A stretch of DNA of 64,000 nucleotides from JABFXC01 sp045804265 (lineage in GTDB: Bacteria; Gemmatimonadota; Gemmatimonadetes; Gemmatimonadales; Gemmatimonadaceae), in NCBI GenBank assembly GCA_045804265.1, contig JBJMNK010000116.1, forward strand, positions 6,389 through 70,388. Direction: 5' to 3'. A program made the translations under genes and the position numbers. The notes under the pieces are model-generated. The model was not told the DNA's origin. It saw only the letters and a program-made list of their open reading frames with translations, and searched no databases. How positions within the stretch are numbered: position 1 is the stretch's first letter; each line of letters opens with the position of its first letter. Positions 35,592 to 43,092 of this stretch are shown here, piece after piece.

Positions 35592-36194
35592 TCAGTGCGG
35601 CTTGGTCGCTCCTTTCCGCTCCGGCGAGGCGATCGCCTCGAGGAGGAGGCGCTCGAGCTCTTCGTCCTTCGTCTCGGCCAATCGCGCGGGCGCGCAGGGG
35701 AGGCGGCGACGCGCGGGGCGGTCGAGCGACTCGAAGCAGATCCACCCGCGCTGGAATTCGCCGAGGTAATGCTTCGGACGCCCGGTGCGCGAGAGCCCGG
35801 GGATGACTGGCCACGCCCGCCACTGCTCGCCTCTGCTGTCGCGGAACTCGCGGACAGTGTGTTCACCGAGCTGCTCGCGGGCATCGTCGAGGTCGGCGAG
35901 AAGCGTCGTTTCACGGGCGTCGGCGGAATCCGAGGGTGGTGGGGACTGGTGGGCCTTCTCCTTCTCCTGCTCCTTCGCCTGATCCTGAGCGATGTGGCGC
36001 CGAAGCGAGATCGCTTCACCGGCAGCTACCGCCGCGGCGAGCAGCGAGTCCTCGATCTCGCGGATCTCCGCGCTCGTCTTGGTGGCGACGCCACCAGCTT
36101 CAGCAGCGCAGGCATCGTGCAGCCGGCGCGAGAGCTCGTCTTCCGCTTCCTGAAGAATCGGCTTGAGCTGGTCGTTCTTCGCGGGTTCGGTCAT
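35592..36194 (-). CDS. Conserved-looking hypothetical cytoplasmic protein
   Basis: The ATG at 36194 is preceded by TGAGGA, a good ribosome site. The 200-residue protein has an N-terminal helical, acidic region (AEDELSRRLHDACAAEAGG and on to about residue 100, then KEQEKEKAHQ). A compact C-domain contains REFRDSRGEQWRAWPVIPGL, RGWICFESLDRPARRRLPCAPA and DEELERLLLEAIASP. There is no signal peptide or membrane segment. The C-domain pattern (D.RG..WR.W.V.P, then W.CFES...RRRL) looks like a family of unknown function that I associate with Gemmatimonadota, from memory only. Confidence 0.7.
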   Translation of the reverse strand: MTEPAKNDQLKPILQEAEDELSRRLHDACAAEAGGVATKTSAEIREIEDSLLAAAVAAGEAISLRRHIAQDQAKEQEKEKAHQSPPPSDSADARETTLLADLDDAREQLGEHTVREFRDSRGEQWRAWPVIPGLSRTGRPKHYLGEFQRGWICFESLDRPARRRLPCAPARLAETKDEELERLLLEAIASPERKGATKPH

Positions 36195-36341
36195 GCGATC
36201 CTCAGTACGCGCTCGATTGCAGTGCCCGGCCATTCCGACCAGAAAGAAGTGCAGGGGTCGAGCCAGAATTTGGGGTCAGGTCACGTATACACCGTGCCTC
36301 GCCAAACCAGTCCTGCCCTCCTGATCAACGGATGAATTGAA

Positions 36342-36402
36342 CAGGAGGCACAGAGAGCACAGAGAGGTTTGATCAATCCCTCTGTGCCCTCTGTGCCTCC
36401 TG
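36342..36402. repeat. Palindromic repeat family A, copy 2
   Basis: CAGGAGGCACAGAG at the left and its complement ending at 36402 form arms of about 25 bases with one mismatch and a few unpaired bases; the loop again holds TGATCAA. The unit is the same GGCACAGAG nonamer as in the copy at 10374. Here the element lies between divergent genes, so it cannot be a simple terminator for either. Confidence 0.85.
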
Positions 36403-36652
36403 TGGATTTGCCGTTGAAGTTGCAGGTGCTGTAAGTGATTCAGCTTCTGAGTGCCCTCGCTTCCTCCCGTGATCTGCCCTTCTCCCAACGTCGCTCTCGA
36501 TGACTCCGCGCGGCGACGAGGAACCGGCGAGCCGGTGAAGCGGACGACCGGTCATCGTCAGGCCGGCGGACCGGAGACGAGTTCGACAGGACGGTTCAGA
36601 GCGTACGGTCGCGCGACGGCTGCGATGGCGCGAACCCTCCGCATTTCGTGGA

Positions 36653-36681
36653 TTGACATCGCGGCCTGAAACGCCCATAGT
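36653..36681 (+). promoter_or_regulatory. Candidate sigma70-type promoter for the lipoprotein gene
   Basis: TTGACA at 36653-36658 and CATAGT at 36676-36681 are separated by exactly 17 bases. The only downstream gene on this strand starts at 36901, which would give a leader of roughly 210 bases. Matching both boxes by chance is not rare, so this is a suggestion only. Confidence 0.4.
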
Positions 36682-36900
36682 CGGCACGACGGACTCCTCG
36701 AGTCCCGGTGCGATGTGCCGCGAACCGTTGCTTCTCATTCTGATCCAGCCGGCCTGACACGGAGCGCTGCTCGCGCCCTGACAGGTCGGCTTTTTCATTT
36801 GCCGGTCTTCGATGTGAAGATGACCGGTGTTGCTCCACCCGGGCCATTGCGCCACTGAATCGATCAGCGCCGTCACGGCCCGACTGATCGGGAGGCCACG

Positions 36901-37464
36901 ATGACATATCACATGGCGGCACTGACACTCTGCGTCTTCACGGCTGGCATCAGCGCATGCGCCGACCGTGCTACGGCTCCCGACGCAGACGGGGGTGCGG
37001 CCCGCAGTCCGGCGCGCGCGGAAACTTTCGCGGTCACTTCCGCTGGCGCCGAACAGGCGTGGGGAACGAGCGCGTTCATCGGCGATGGAAGCGAGTACCG
37101 GGAGTGCCTCGGCGAGGTCGTACACATCCACAATGAGATGCCCATCCGCTGGCACCGGGTGATCGCGCCATCGGGCAACGTAATGTTCAGTGATCCCTTC
37201 ATTCCGAACGCAGGAACCGGGCAAACAGAAGGGCTGACGAGCGGCAGGATCTGGACGCTCGATCGCGTCGTGAGCCCGGAAGTGATCAATACGAATGCCG
37301 GGGTCGAACAGCACTTCGTGGCGGTGCTGTACTGGGCGCGCCCGACGGGACCGAACTTCACCATGGAAAACACTTATCGTTTCGTACAGAACGCGAACGG
37401 TGACGTCACGATGAACAGCTTCGAGGCGCGCTGCGTGTTGCAGGGTCGCACGCCTAACGTGTAG
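36901..37464 (+). CDS. Small secreted lipoprotein, unknown function
   Basis: GGGAGG lies six bases before the ATG. The signal (TYHMAALTLCVFTAGISAC) ends in a lipobox with Cys20. The mature part of about 165 residues contains YRECLGEVVHIHNEMPIRWHRVIAPSG and EQHFVAVLYWARPTGPNFTM, a short beta-rich domain. There is one extra Cys pair candidate (ECLG and ARCVLQ). I recognise no family. Base composition is slightly lower in GC than its neighbours, compatible with a gene of different history, but this is only an impression. It may be expressed from the promoter-like site at 36653. Confidence 0.7.
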   Translation: MTYHMAALTLCVFTAGISACADRATAPDADGGAARSPARAETFAVTSAGAEQAWGTSAFIGDGSEYRECLGEVVHIHNEMPIRWHRVIAPSGNVMFSDPFIPNAGTGQTEGLTSGRIWTLDRVVSPEVINTNAGVEQHFVAVLYWARPTGPNFTMENTYRFVQNANGDVTMNSFEARCVLQGRTPNV

Positions 37465-37595
37465 GCGGGGGCTCCAGCTCGCCCTGGGTATCCGCCCCCC
37501 AATGTTCGCGGCCCAATTAGCCTCGACTCCGGCGGATGGCGGCGGAGTCGAGGCAACTACTCTCCGTAACGCTTCCCGAGCAATAACTTCCAGTC

Positions 37596-39704
37596 GTGAC
37601 GCGACCCATCCACGCTCTCGACTCGCCATTCGTGCGCACCGCCGCCGCTGCAACGATCCTGCTCCTCTGCGCCGCTGCCCCGCTCTACGCCCAGACGCAG
37701 CCCTCCCCCGCGATCGATCCCCCTTCCGCGACCGCGACCCGCCCGATCCCCGGCCCCGTCTACGAGATCCCCGAGTATTCGCGCGCGGTGACCAACGGTA
37801 CGCGCTCGCGCGACGGTCGCCCCGGTACGAAGTACTGGGTGAACCGCGCGTCATACTCGATCGACGCCACCCTCGACGACGCGCGGCATCGTGTGATCGC
37901 GCACGAGGTGGTCCTCTATCGCAACAATTCGCCGGACACGCTGCGCCGGGTCGCGGTGCATCTCCGACAGAATGCCTTCGTCGCCGGCAACGCCCGCAAC
38001 CAGCCGGCCCCAGTGACGAACGGGATGTTGCTCTCGCGCGTGGCGGTGAACGGCCAGCAGGTCATCGCGCGGTCTAACGGTCCGGCGGCGCTGCCGATCA
38101 CGTCGGTCGGGAAGCGTCGGGTGTCGACGGAGACTGGCTACATAATCGACGGCACCGTGATGTGGCTGCAGCTCGCCGCGCCGATCCTCCCGGGCGAGAG
38201 CGCAAGACTGGAATTCGCCTGGAGCTACGAGCCGCCACTCTCGCCATCCGATGGTCGGCAGGGGCGTGAGGAGCAGCTATACATGGCCGGCTACTGGTAC
38301 CCGCAGGTCGCGGTCTACGACGACGTCACCGGATGGGTGGCCGACCAGTACACGTTAGGCGCCGAGTTCTACATGGATCACGCCGACTACGACGTGCGCC
38401 TGACGGTGCCGCATGGCTGGGTGATCGGCGCGACCGGGACGCTGCAGAACGCGAGCGAGGTCCTGTCGGCGAGCGCTCGCTCGCGACTGGCCGATGCTCG
38501 GCGCACGGGCGCGGTCATCCATGTCGTCGAGCCGGGGAAGGGGGCAGCATCCGCGTTCACCGGCAAGGGGACGACGGCGACCTGGCACTTCGTCGCGTCC
38601 GACGTCCGTGACTTCTTCTGGGGGACGAGCAACCGTTATGTCTGGGACGCGACGCGCGCGCTCGTCGCCCGCGACGGTGCGCCGGCCGGCGGTGCGCCGG
38701 CCGGCGGTGCGCCGGCCGGCGGTGCGCCGGATACGGTCGACATCTTCAGCTTCTACCGGCGGAGCGCGGCGGCGGCGGCCTGGCCGTTAGGCGGGGCGCG
38801 GCTCACCCGCGACGCGATCGAGCAGCTCTCGAAGTACCTCTGGAAGTACCCGTGGCCGGTCATGTCGTCGATGGAAGGGGTGCTGGAGAGCGGCGGGATG
38901 GAGTACCCGATGGTGACGACGATGCAGCCGTGGGCGGACACGCTCTCGCTCGCCGGTGACCTCATGCACGAGACGGGACACATGTGGTTCCCGATGCAGG
39001 TCGGGTCGAACGAGACGCGCTATCCGTGGATGGACGAGGGATTCACCCAGTTCGACGTCGCGCAGGCGATGCGGCCACTCTATGGCGAACCGCGTGCAGG
39101 CGGACGGCCCGGCGACTCGGAGCCGGGACAGCGCGAGCTCTACCTCCGCGTCGCGCGCAGCGGGCGAGACATGACGCTGATGTGGAACGGCGACCTGTAC
39201 CCGCCGAACCTCTACTTCATCATGTTCTACGACAAGACCGCGGCGGCGCTGGCCGCGCTGCGCGGCGTGATCGGCGAGGAGACGTTCCACCGCGCATACC
39301 GTGAATACGGCCGCCGCTGGACGGGGAAGCACCCCTACCCGTACGATTTCTTCAACACCGTGAACGACGTCGCCGGCCAGGATCTGTCATGGTTCTGGCA
39401 GAGCTGGTTTTATCAGCCCTGGCCGCTGGACCAGGCGGTAGCTTCGGTGCAGGCCGCCGGCGACTCGACGGCGATCACCATCGAGGACCGCGGCCTCGCG
39501 CCGATGCCCGTCCGCCTGACGGTGACGCGGAGCGACGGGACGAAGCAGCAGCTCATGCTGCCCGTGACGGTGTGGCTGGGTGGCTCGCGGCGGCAGGTCG
39601 TGCGCGTCGCATCGCGCCCGGCGGTGACGAGAGTCGAGATCGATCCTGAAGGCTTCTTTCCTGACATGAACAGGCAGAACCAGCTCTGGGAGAACAGCAA
39701 ATGA
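37596..39704 (+). CDS. Secreted M1-family metallopeptidase (first of pair)
   Basis: The start is GTG; the signal peptide runs through ATILLLCAAAPLYAQ. The protein of 702 residues carries the gluzincin motif HETGH (residues 458-462) with the third ligand Glu481 in PWMDEGFTQ, exactly the HExxH-x18-E spacing. GGMEYPMV replaces the canonical GAMEN, as in several secreted M1-like proteins. A tandem GAPAG insertion (15-bp repeat, about 38680-38730) sits in a linker. It should digest peptides in the periplasm or medium. Its stop overlaps the next gene by four bases (ATGA), starting a coupled operon. Confidence 0.92.
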   Translation: MTRPIHALDSPFVRTAAAATILLLCAAAPLYAQTQPSPAIDPPSATATRPIPGPVYEIPEYSRAVTNGTRSRDGRPGTKYWVNRASYSIDATLDDARHRVIAHEVVLYRNNSPDTLRRVAVHLRQNAFVAGNARNQPAPVTNGMLLSRVAVNGQQVIARSNGPAALPITSVGKRRVSTETGYIIDGTVMWLQLAAPILPGESARLEFAWSYEPPLSPSDGRQGREEQLYMAGYWYPQVAVYDDVTGWVADQYTLGAEFYMDHADYDVRLTVPHGWVIGATGTLQNASEVLSASARSRLADARRTGAVIHVVEPGKGAASAFTGKGTTATWHFVASDVRDFFWGTSNRYVWDATRALVARDGAPAGGAPAGGAPAGGAPDTVDIFSFYRRSAAAAAWPLGGARLTRDAIEQLSKYLWKYPWPVMSSMEGVLESGGMEYPMVTTMQPWADTLSLAGDLMHETGHMWFPMQVGSNETRYPWMDEGFTQFDVAQAMRPLYGEPRAGGRPGDSEPGQRELYLRVARSGRDMTLMWNGDLYPPNLYFIMFYDKTAAALAALRGVIGEETFHRAYREYGRRWTGKHPYPYDFFNTVNDVAGQDLSWFWQSWFYQPWPLDQAVASVQAAGDSTAITIEDRGLAPMPVRLTVTRSDGTKQQLMLPVTVWLGGSRRQVVRVASRPAVTRVEIDPEGFFPDMNRQNQLWENSK

Positions 39705-41671
39705 TCGCGAGCAACAGGCGCGGGCGGTGGAGCATGCAGCTTCTGGAGCCGGCGCTGGTCGGTGCCGCGGCGCTCGTCGTATCGCCTAACGCGTCGGCAG
39801 CCCAGGCGCCGGCTGCGCGAGTTGCGACGCCATCGCTATACCAGCCCCGCGCGGTCCGCGCCGCCTATGCGAAGGGAACGCGTTCCCCGGACGGACGTCC
39901 CGGCGCGAAGTACTGGCAGAACCACGGGCGCTACGCGATCACCGTCACGGCCGCGCCGCCGAGTCGCGCGATCACGGGGACAGAGCAGATCACCTACTGG
40001 AACGCGAGCCCCGATTCGCTGCACACGCTGATCATCAAGCTGCTGCTCAACACTCACAAGCCAGGCGCTCCGCGCGACGGCGGCGCTGATTCGCTGTACC
40101 TGACGTCGGGGGTGCACATCGACCGCGTCACGGTGAACGGCCAGCCTTTCCCATGGCAGGAGTCCGGGCGCTACTTCACCTGGGCACCGCTGCGCCTGAC
40201 GTCTCCGGTCGCGCCGGGGGACTCGATCCGCCTGACGTTCGACTGGCACTTCGACCTCTCGCGCGAGAGTGGCCGCGAGGGGATGATCGACTCGACCACC
40301 GCCTTCCTCGCCTACTTCTATCCCCGCGTTGCCGTCTACGACGACTACAATGGCTGGGACACGATGACGTTCACGGGGAGTCAGGAGTTCTACAGCGACT
40401 TCAACGACTACGACGTCACCGTGAACGCGCCGGCGAACTTCATCGTCTGGGGGACGGGCACGTTAGGCAACGCGTCGGCGGTGCTGCAGCCGGCGGTGGT
40501 CGATCGTTACCAGCGATCGCTGACCGCCGACACCACCGTGCACGTGGTGACGAAGGAGGATCTCGCCGCGCATCGCGTCACCGCGCAGCAGCCGCAGAAC
40601 GCCTGGCACTTCTCGGCGCGCAACGTCCCCGACATGGCGTTCGCGATCAGCGACCACTACGACTGGGACGCGACCAGCGTCGACGTCGATGACGCGACGC
40701 AGCGCCGCGCCAGCGCCAACGCGGCGTTCGCCGATTCGTCGAAGGACTACCACCGGGTCGCGCAGTACGCGCGCCACTCGCTCGACTGGCTCTCGCACAA
40801 CTGGCCGGGCGTCCCGTACCCGTACGAGAAGTCGACCGTCGTGCAGGGCTTCGCCGGGATGGAGTACCCGATGATGGCCAACGACGAGACGTACAGCGAC
40901 ACGGTCTTCTCCCGCTTCGTCGCCGAGCACGAGATCGCGCACACGTACTTCCCCTTCTACATGGGGATCAACGAGACGCGCTACGCCTTCATGGACGAAG
41001 GCTGGGCGACGACGTTCGAGTACCTGATCGGCACCGCCGATCTCGGCCACGAACGGGCAACCGAGTTCTTCAAGCAATTCCGCGTCAACAGCTGGATCAG
41101 CAGCTCCTCGCCGGTCGAGGACCTGCCGATCATCACCCCCGAGGACGTCCTCCGCGCCGAGGCGTGGGGGAACAACGCCTATGGCAAGGCGGCGTTAGGC
41201 TATCTCGCGCTGAAGGACATGCTCGGCGACGACGTGTTCCGGGCGTCGCTGCACGCGTTCATGGACCGCTGGCACGGCAAGCACCCCATCCCCTGGGACT
41301 TCTTCAACACCGTCAACGACGTCTCGAAGAGGAATCTCGACTGGTTCTGGAACAGCTGGTACTTCCAGAACAGCTACATCGACATCGGCGTGACCGGAGC
41401 GACGAAGACGCGCGGCGGCTACAGCCTGACGCTGGCGAACATCGGCGGGATGCCAGCGCCGGTGGACCTGAAGCTGACGTATAGTGACGGCGGCAGCGCG
41501 ACCGTGCACGAGACGTCGGCGATCTGGCAGGCGAACCAGCAGCGTGCTAGCATAACGCTCCCGACGAAGAAGGGGCTGCGGTCAGTCGCGCTCGACCACT
41601 CGATCTGGGTCGACGCCGACACGACGAACGATTCCTGGCCGACCCACCCCCACCCACCCGCGACCCACTGA
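39701..41671 (+). CDS. Secreted M1-family metallopeptidase (second of pair)
   Basis: It starts in the ATGA overlap with the first peptidase. The export segment is LLEPALVGAAALVVSPNASA. The zinc motif is HEIAH (410-414) with Glu433 in AFMDEGWAT, the right spacing. Both peptidases share GTRS.DGRPG.KYW.N near the N-terminus, YFYPRVAVYDDYNGW versus YWYPQVAVYDDVTGW, and the ending WFW.SW..Q, so they arose by duplication. The divergence of the inner helix suggests different peptide preferences. The APC permease gene follows after five bases. Confidence 0.92.
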   Translation: MIASNRRGRWSMQLLEPALVGAAALVVSPNASAAQAPAARVATPSLYQPRAVRAAYAKGTRSPDGRPGAKYWQNHGRYAITVTAAPPSRAITGTEQITYWNASPDSLHTLIIKLLLNTHKPGAPRDGGADSLYLTSGVHIDRVTVNGQPFPWQESGRYFTWAPLRLTSPVAPGDSIRLTFDWHFDLSRESGREGMIDSTTAFLAYFYPRVAVYDDYNGWDTMTFTGSQEFYSDFNDYDVTVNAPANFIVWGTGTLGNASAVLQPAVVDRYQRSLTADTTVHVVTKEDLAAHRVTAQQPQNAWHFSARNVPDMAFAISDHYDWDATSVDVDDATQRRASANAAFADSSKDYHRVAQYARHSLDWLSHNWPGVPYPYEKSTVVQGFAGMEYPMMANDETYSDTVFSRFVAEHEIAHTYFPFYMGINETRYAFMDEGWATTFEYLIGTADLGHERATEFFKQFRVNSWISSSSPVEDLPIITPEDVLRAEAWGNNAYGKAALGYLALKDMLGDDVFRASLHAFMDRWHGKHPIPWDFFNTVNDVSKRNLDWFWNSWYFQNSYIDIGVTGATKTRGGYSLTLANIGGMPAPVDLKLTYSDGGSATVHETSAIWQANQQRASITLPTKKGLRSVALDHSIWVDADTTNDSWPTHPHPPATH

Positions 41672-41676
41672 CGCCG

Positions 41677-43092
41677 ATGAACGCGCCAACCGTTCCCCCC
41701 ATGGAAGACGCGTCACCGGAAAAACCACAGCTCGTCCGCCGATTCGGGTTGCTCCCGGCGACGGCGCTGAACATGACGAACATGATCGGCGTCGGGCCGT
41801 TCATCACGATCCCGCTGCTGATGTCCGCGTTAGGCGGCCCCCAGGCGATGCTCGGCTGGATCGTCGCGCTGGTGATCGTGATCTGCGACGGGATGGTGTG
41901 GAGCGAGCTCGGTGCGGCGATGCCGGGCTCGGGGGGATCGTTCCACTATCTCCGCGAGGCGTTCGGCCGCGAGCGCCTCGGGCGGCTGATGGCGTTCCTC
42001 TTCGTCTGGCAGTTCGTGCTCAGCGGCCCGCTCGAGATCGCGTCCGGTTACATCGGCTTCGCCGACTACGCGAGCTACATCTGGAAGGGGCTCACGCGGC
42101 CGGGGGTGATCGCGCTCATAACGGTGGTCGGCGTGGTGAACATCGCGCTGCTCTACCGGCGCATCCATTCGATCGCGAAGATCACCGTCTCGCTCTGGAT
42201 CGGGACGCTGATCACCGTGCTCGCCGTGATCGTCACCGGCGCGATGCACTTCGACCCGCACGTCGCCTTCGACTTTCCCCCCGGCGCGTTCAGCTTCTCG
42301 CTCGGCTTCTTCCTCGGGCTCGGCGCCGCGTCGCGCATCGGGATCTACGACTACCTCGGCTACTACGACGTCTGCTACATCGGTGACGAAGTGCGCGACC
42401 CGGGCCGCGTGATTCCGCGCTCGATCCTGATCAGCACCGCGGCGGTCGCCGTGATCTACTTCGGCATCAACCTGTCGGTCGTCGGAGTAGTACCGTGGCG
42501 CGAGTTCGTGCCGGCGGCGGCGCACGCCGAATCGAGCTTCATCGTCTCGATCTTCATGGAGAAGATCTATGGCGGGACGGTGGCGACGGTGTTCACGCTG
42601 CTCGTCCTCTGGACGGCGTTCGGCTCGGCGTTCGCGTTGCTGCTCGGCTACTCACGAATACCCTACGCGGCGGCGGAGAGCGGCTACTTCTTCCGGGCCT
42701 TCGCGCGGCTCCATCCAACGAAGGAATTTCCCTACATCTCGCTGCTGGTCCTTGGGGTGCTGTCGATCATCGCGGGTTTCTTCTCGTTGGGCACGGTGAT
42801 CGATGCGTTGATCGTGACGCGAATACTGGTGCAGTTCATGGGACAGATCGTCGGGCTGATCGTGCTGCGAAAGCGGGCGCCGACGATGAACCGTCCCTAC
42901 CGCATGTGGCTCTATCCAGTGCCGGCGCTGGTCGCGCTGCTCGGCTGGATCTTCGTCTTCGCCACGACGCAGGCCGAGGTCATCCTGTTCGGGGTCGGAG
43001 TTCTCGCGTTAGGCGGTGTGGCGTTCATGCTCTGGTCCTGGAACACGAAACGGTGGCCATTCGGCCTCGGGGGGAGGGAAGTCACTACATGA
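41677..43092 (+). CDS. APC-superfamily amino acid permease
   Basis: The 471-residue protein has about twelve helices and the APC signature TNMIGVGPFITIPLLM in helix 1, with SELGAAMPGSGGSFHYLREAFG in helix 2-3, both substrate-binding regions. It should import amino acids or polyamines by proton symport across the inner membrane. Its position directly after two secreted peptidases fits uptake of their products. The stop overlaps the following glucosaminidase start by four bases (ATGA), so translation is probably coupled. Confidence 0.92.
   Translation: MNAPTVPPMEDASPEKPQLVRRFGLLPATALNMTNMIGVGPFITIPLLMSALGGPQAMLGWIVALVIVICDGMVWSELGAAMPGSGGSFHYLREAFGRERLGRLMAFLFVWQFVLSGPLEIASGYIGFADYASYIWKGLTRPGVIALITVVGVVNIALLYRRIHSIAKITVSLWIGTLITVLAVIVTGAMHFDPHVAFDFPPGAFSFSLGFFLGLGAASRIGIYDYLGYYDVCYIGDEVRDPGRVIPRSILISTAAVAVIYFGINLSVVGVVPWREFVPAAAHAESSFIVSIFMEKIYGGTVATVFTLLVLWTAFGSAFALLLGYSRIPYAAAESGYFFRAFARLHPTKEFPYISLLVLGVLSIIAGFFSLGTVIDALIVTRILVQFMGQIVGLIVLRKRAPTMNRPYRMWLYPVPALVALLGWIFVFATTQAEVILFGVGVLALGGVAFMLWSWNTKRWPFGLGGREVTT

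Larger units (their letters stand above)
36195..36900. other. 706-base gap without a convincing gene
   Basis: This intergenic region separates the divergent hypothetical gene (35592-36194) from the lipoprotein at 36901. It contains palindromic repeat A copy 2 and a promoter-like TTGACA...CATAGT pair. Reading frames here, including a long minus-strand frame running into the next genes, show no domain, signal or ribosome site. The stretch 36680-36880 may be a transcribed leader. Confidence 0.5.

Noticed and set aside
36373..37854. 493-codon minus-strand frame across the lipoprotein and peptidase starts
   Set aside because: Arg/Ser-rich, no domain or ribosome site, and it crosses two well-supported plus-strand genes and a palindrome.
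38676..38735. 15-bp GAPAG repeats considered as a mobile or regulatory repeat
   Set aside because: They lie in frame in a linker of the M1 peptidase and are best explained as slippage in a Gly/Ala/Pro stretch.
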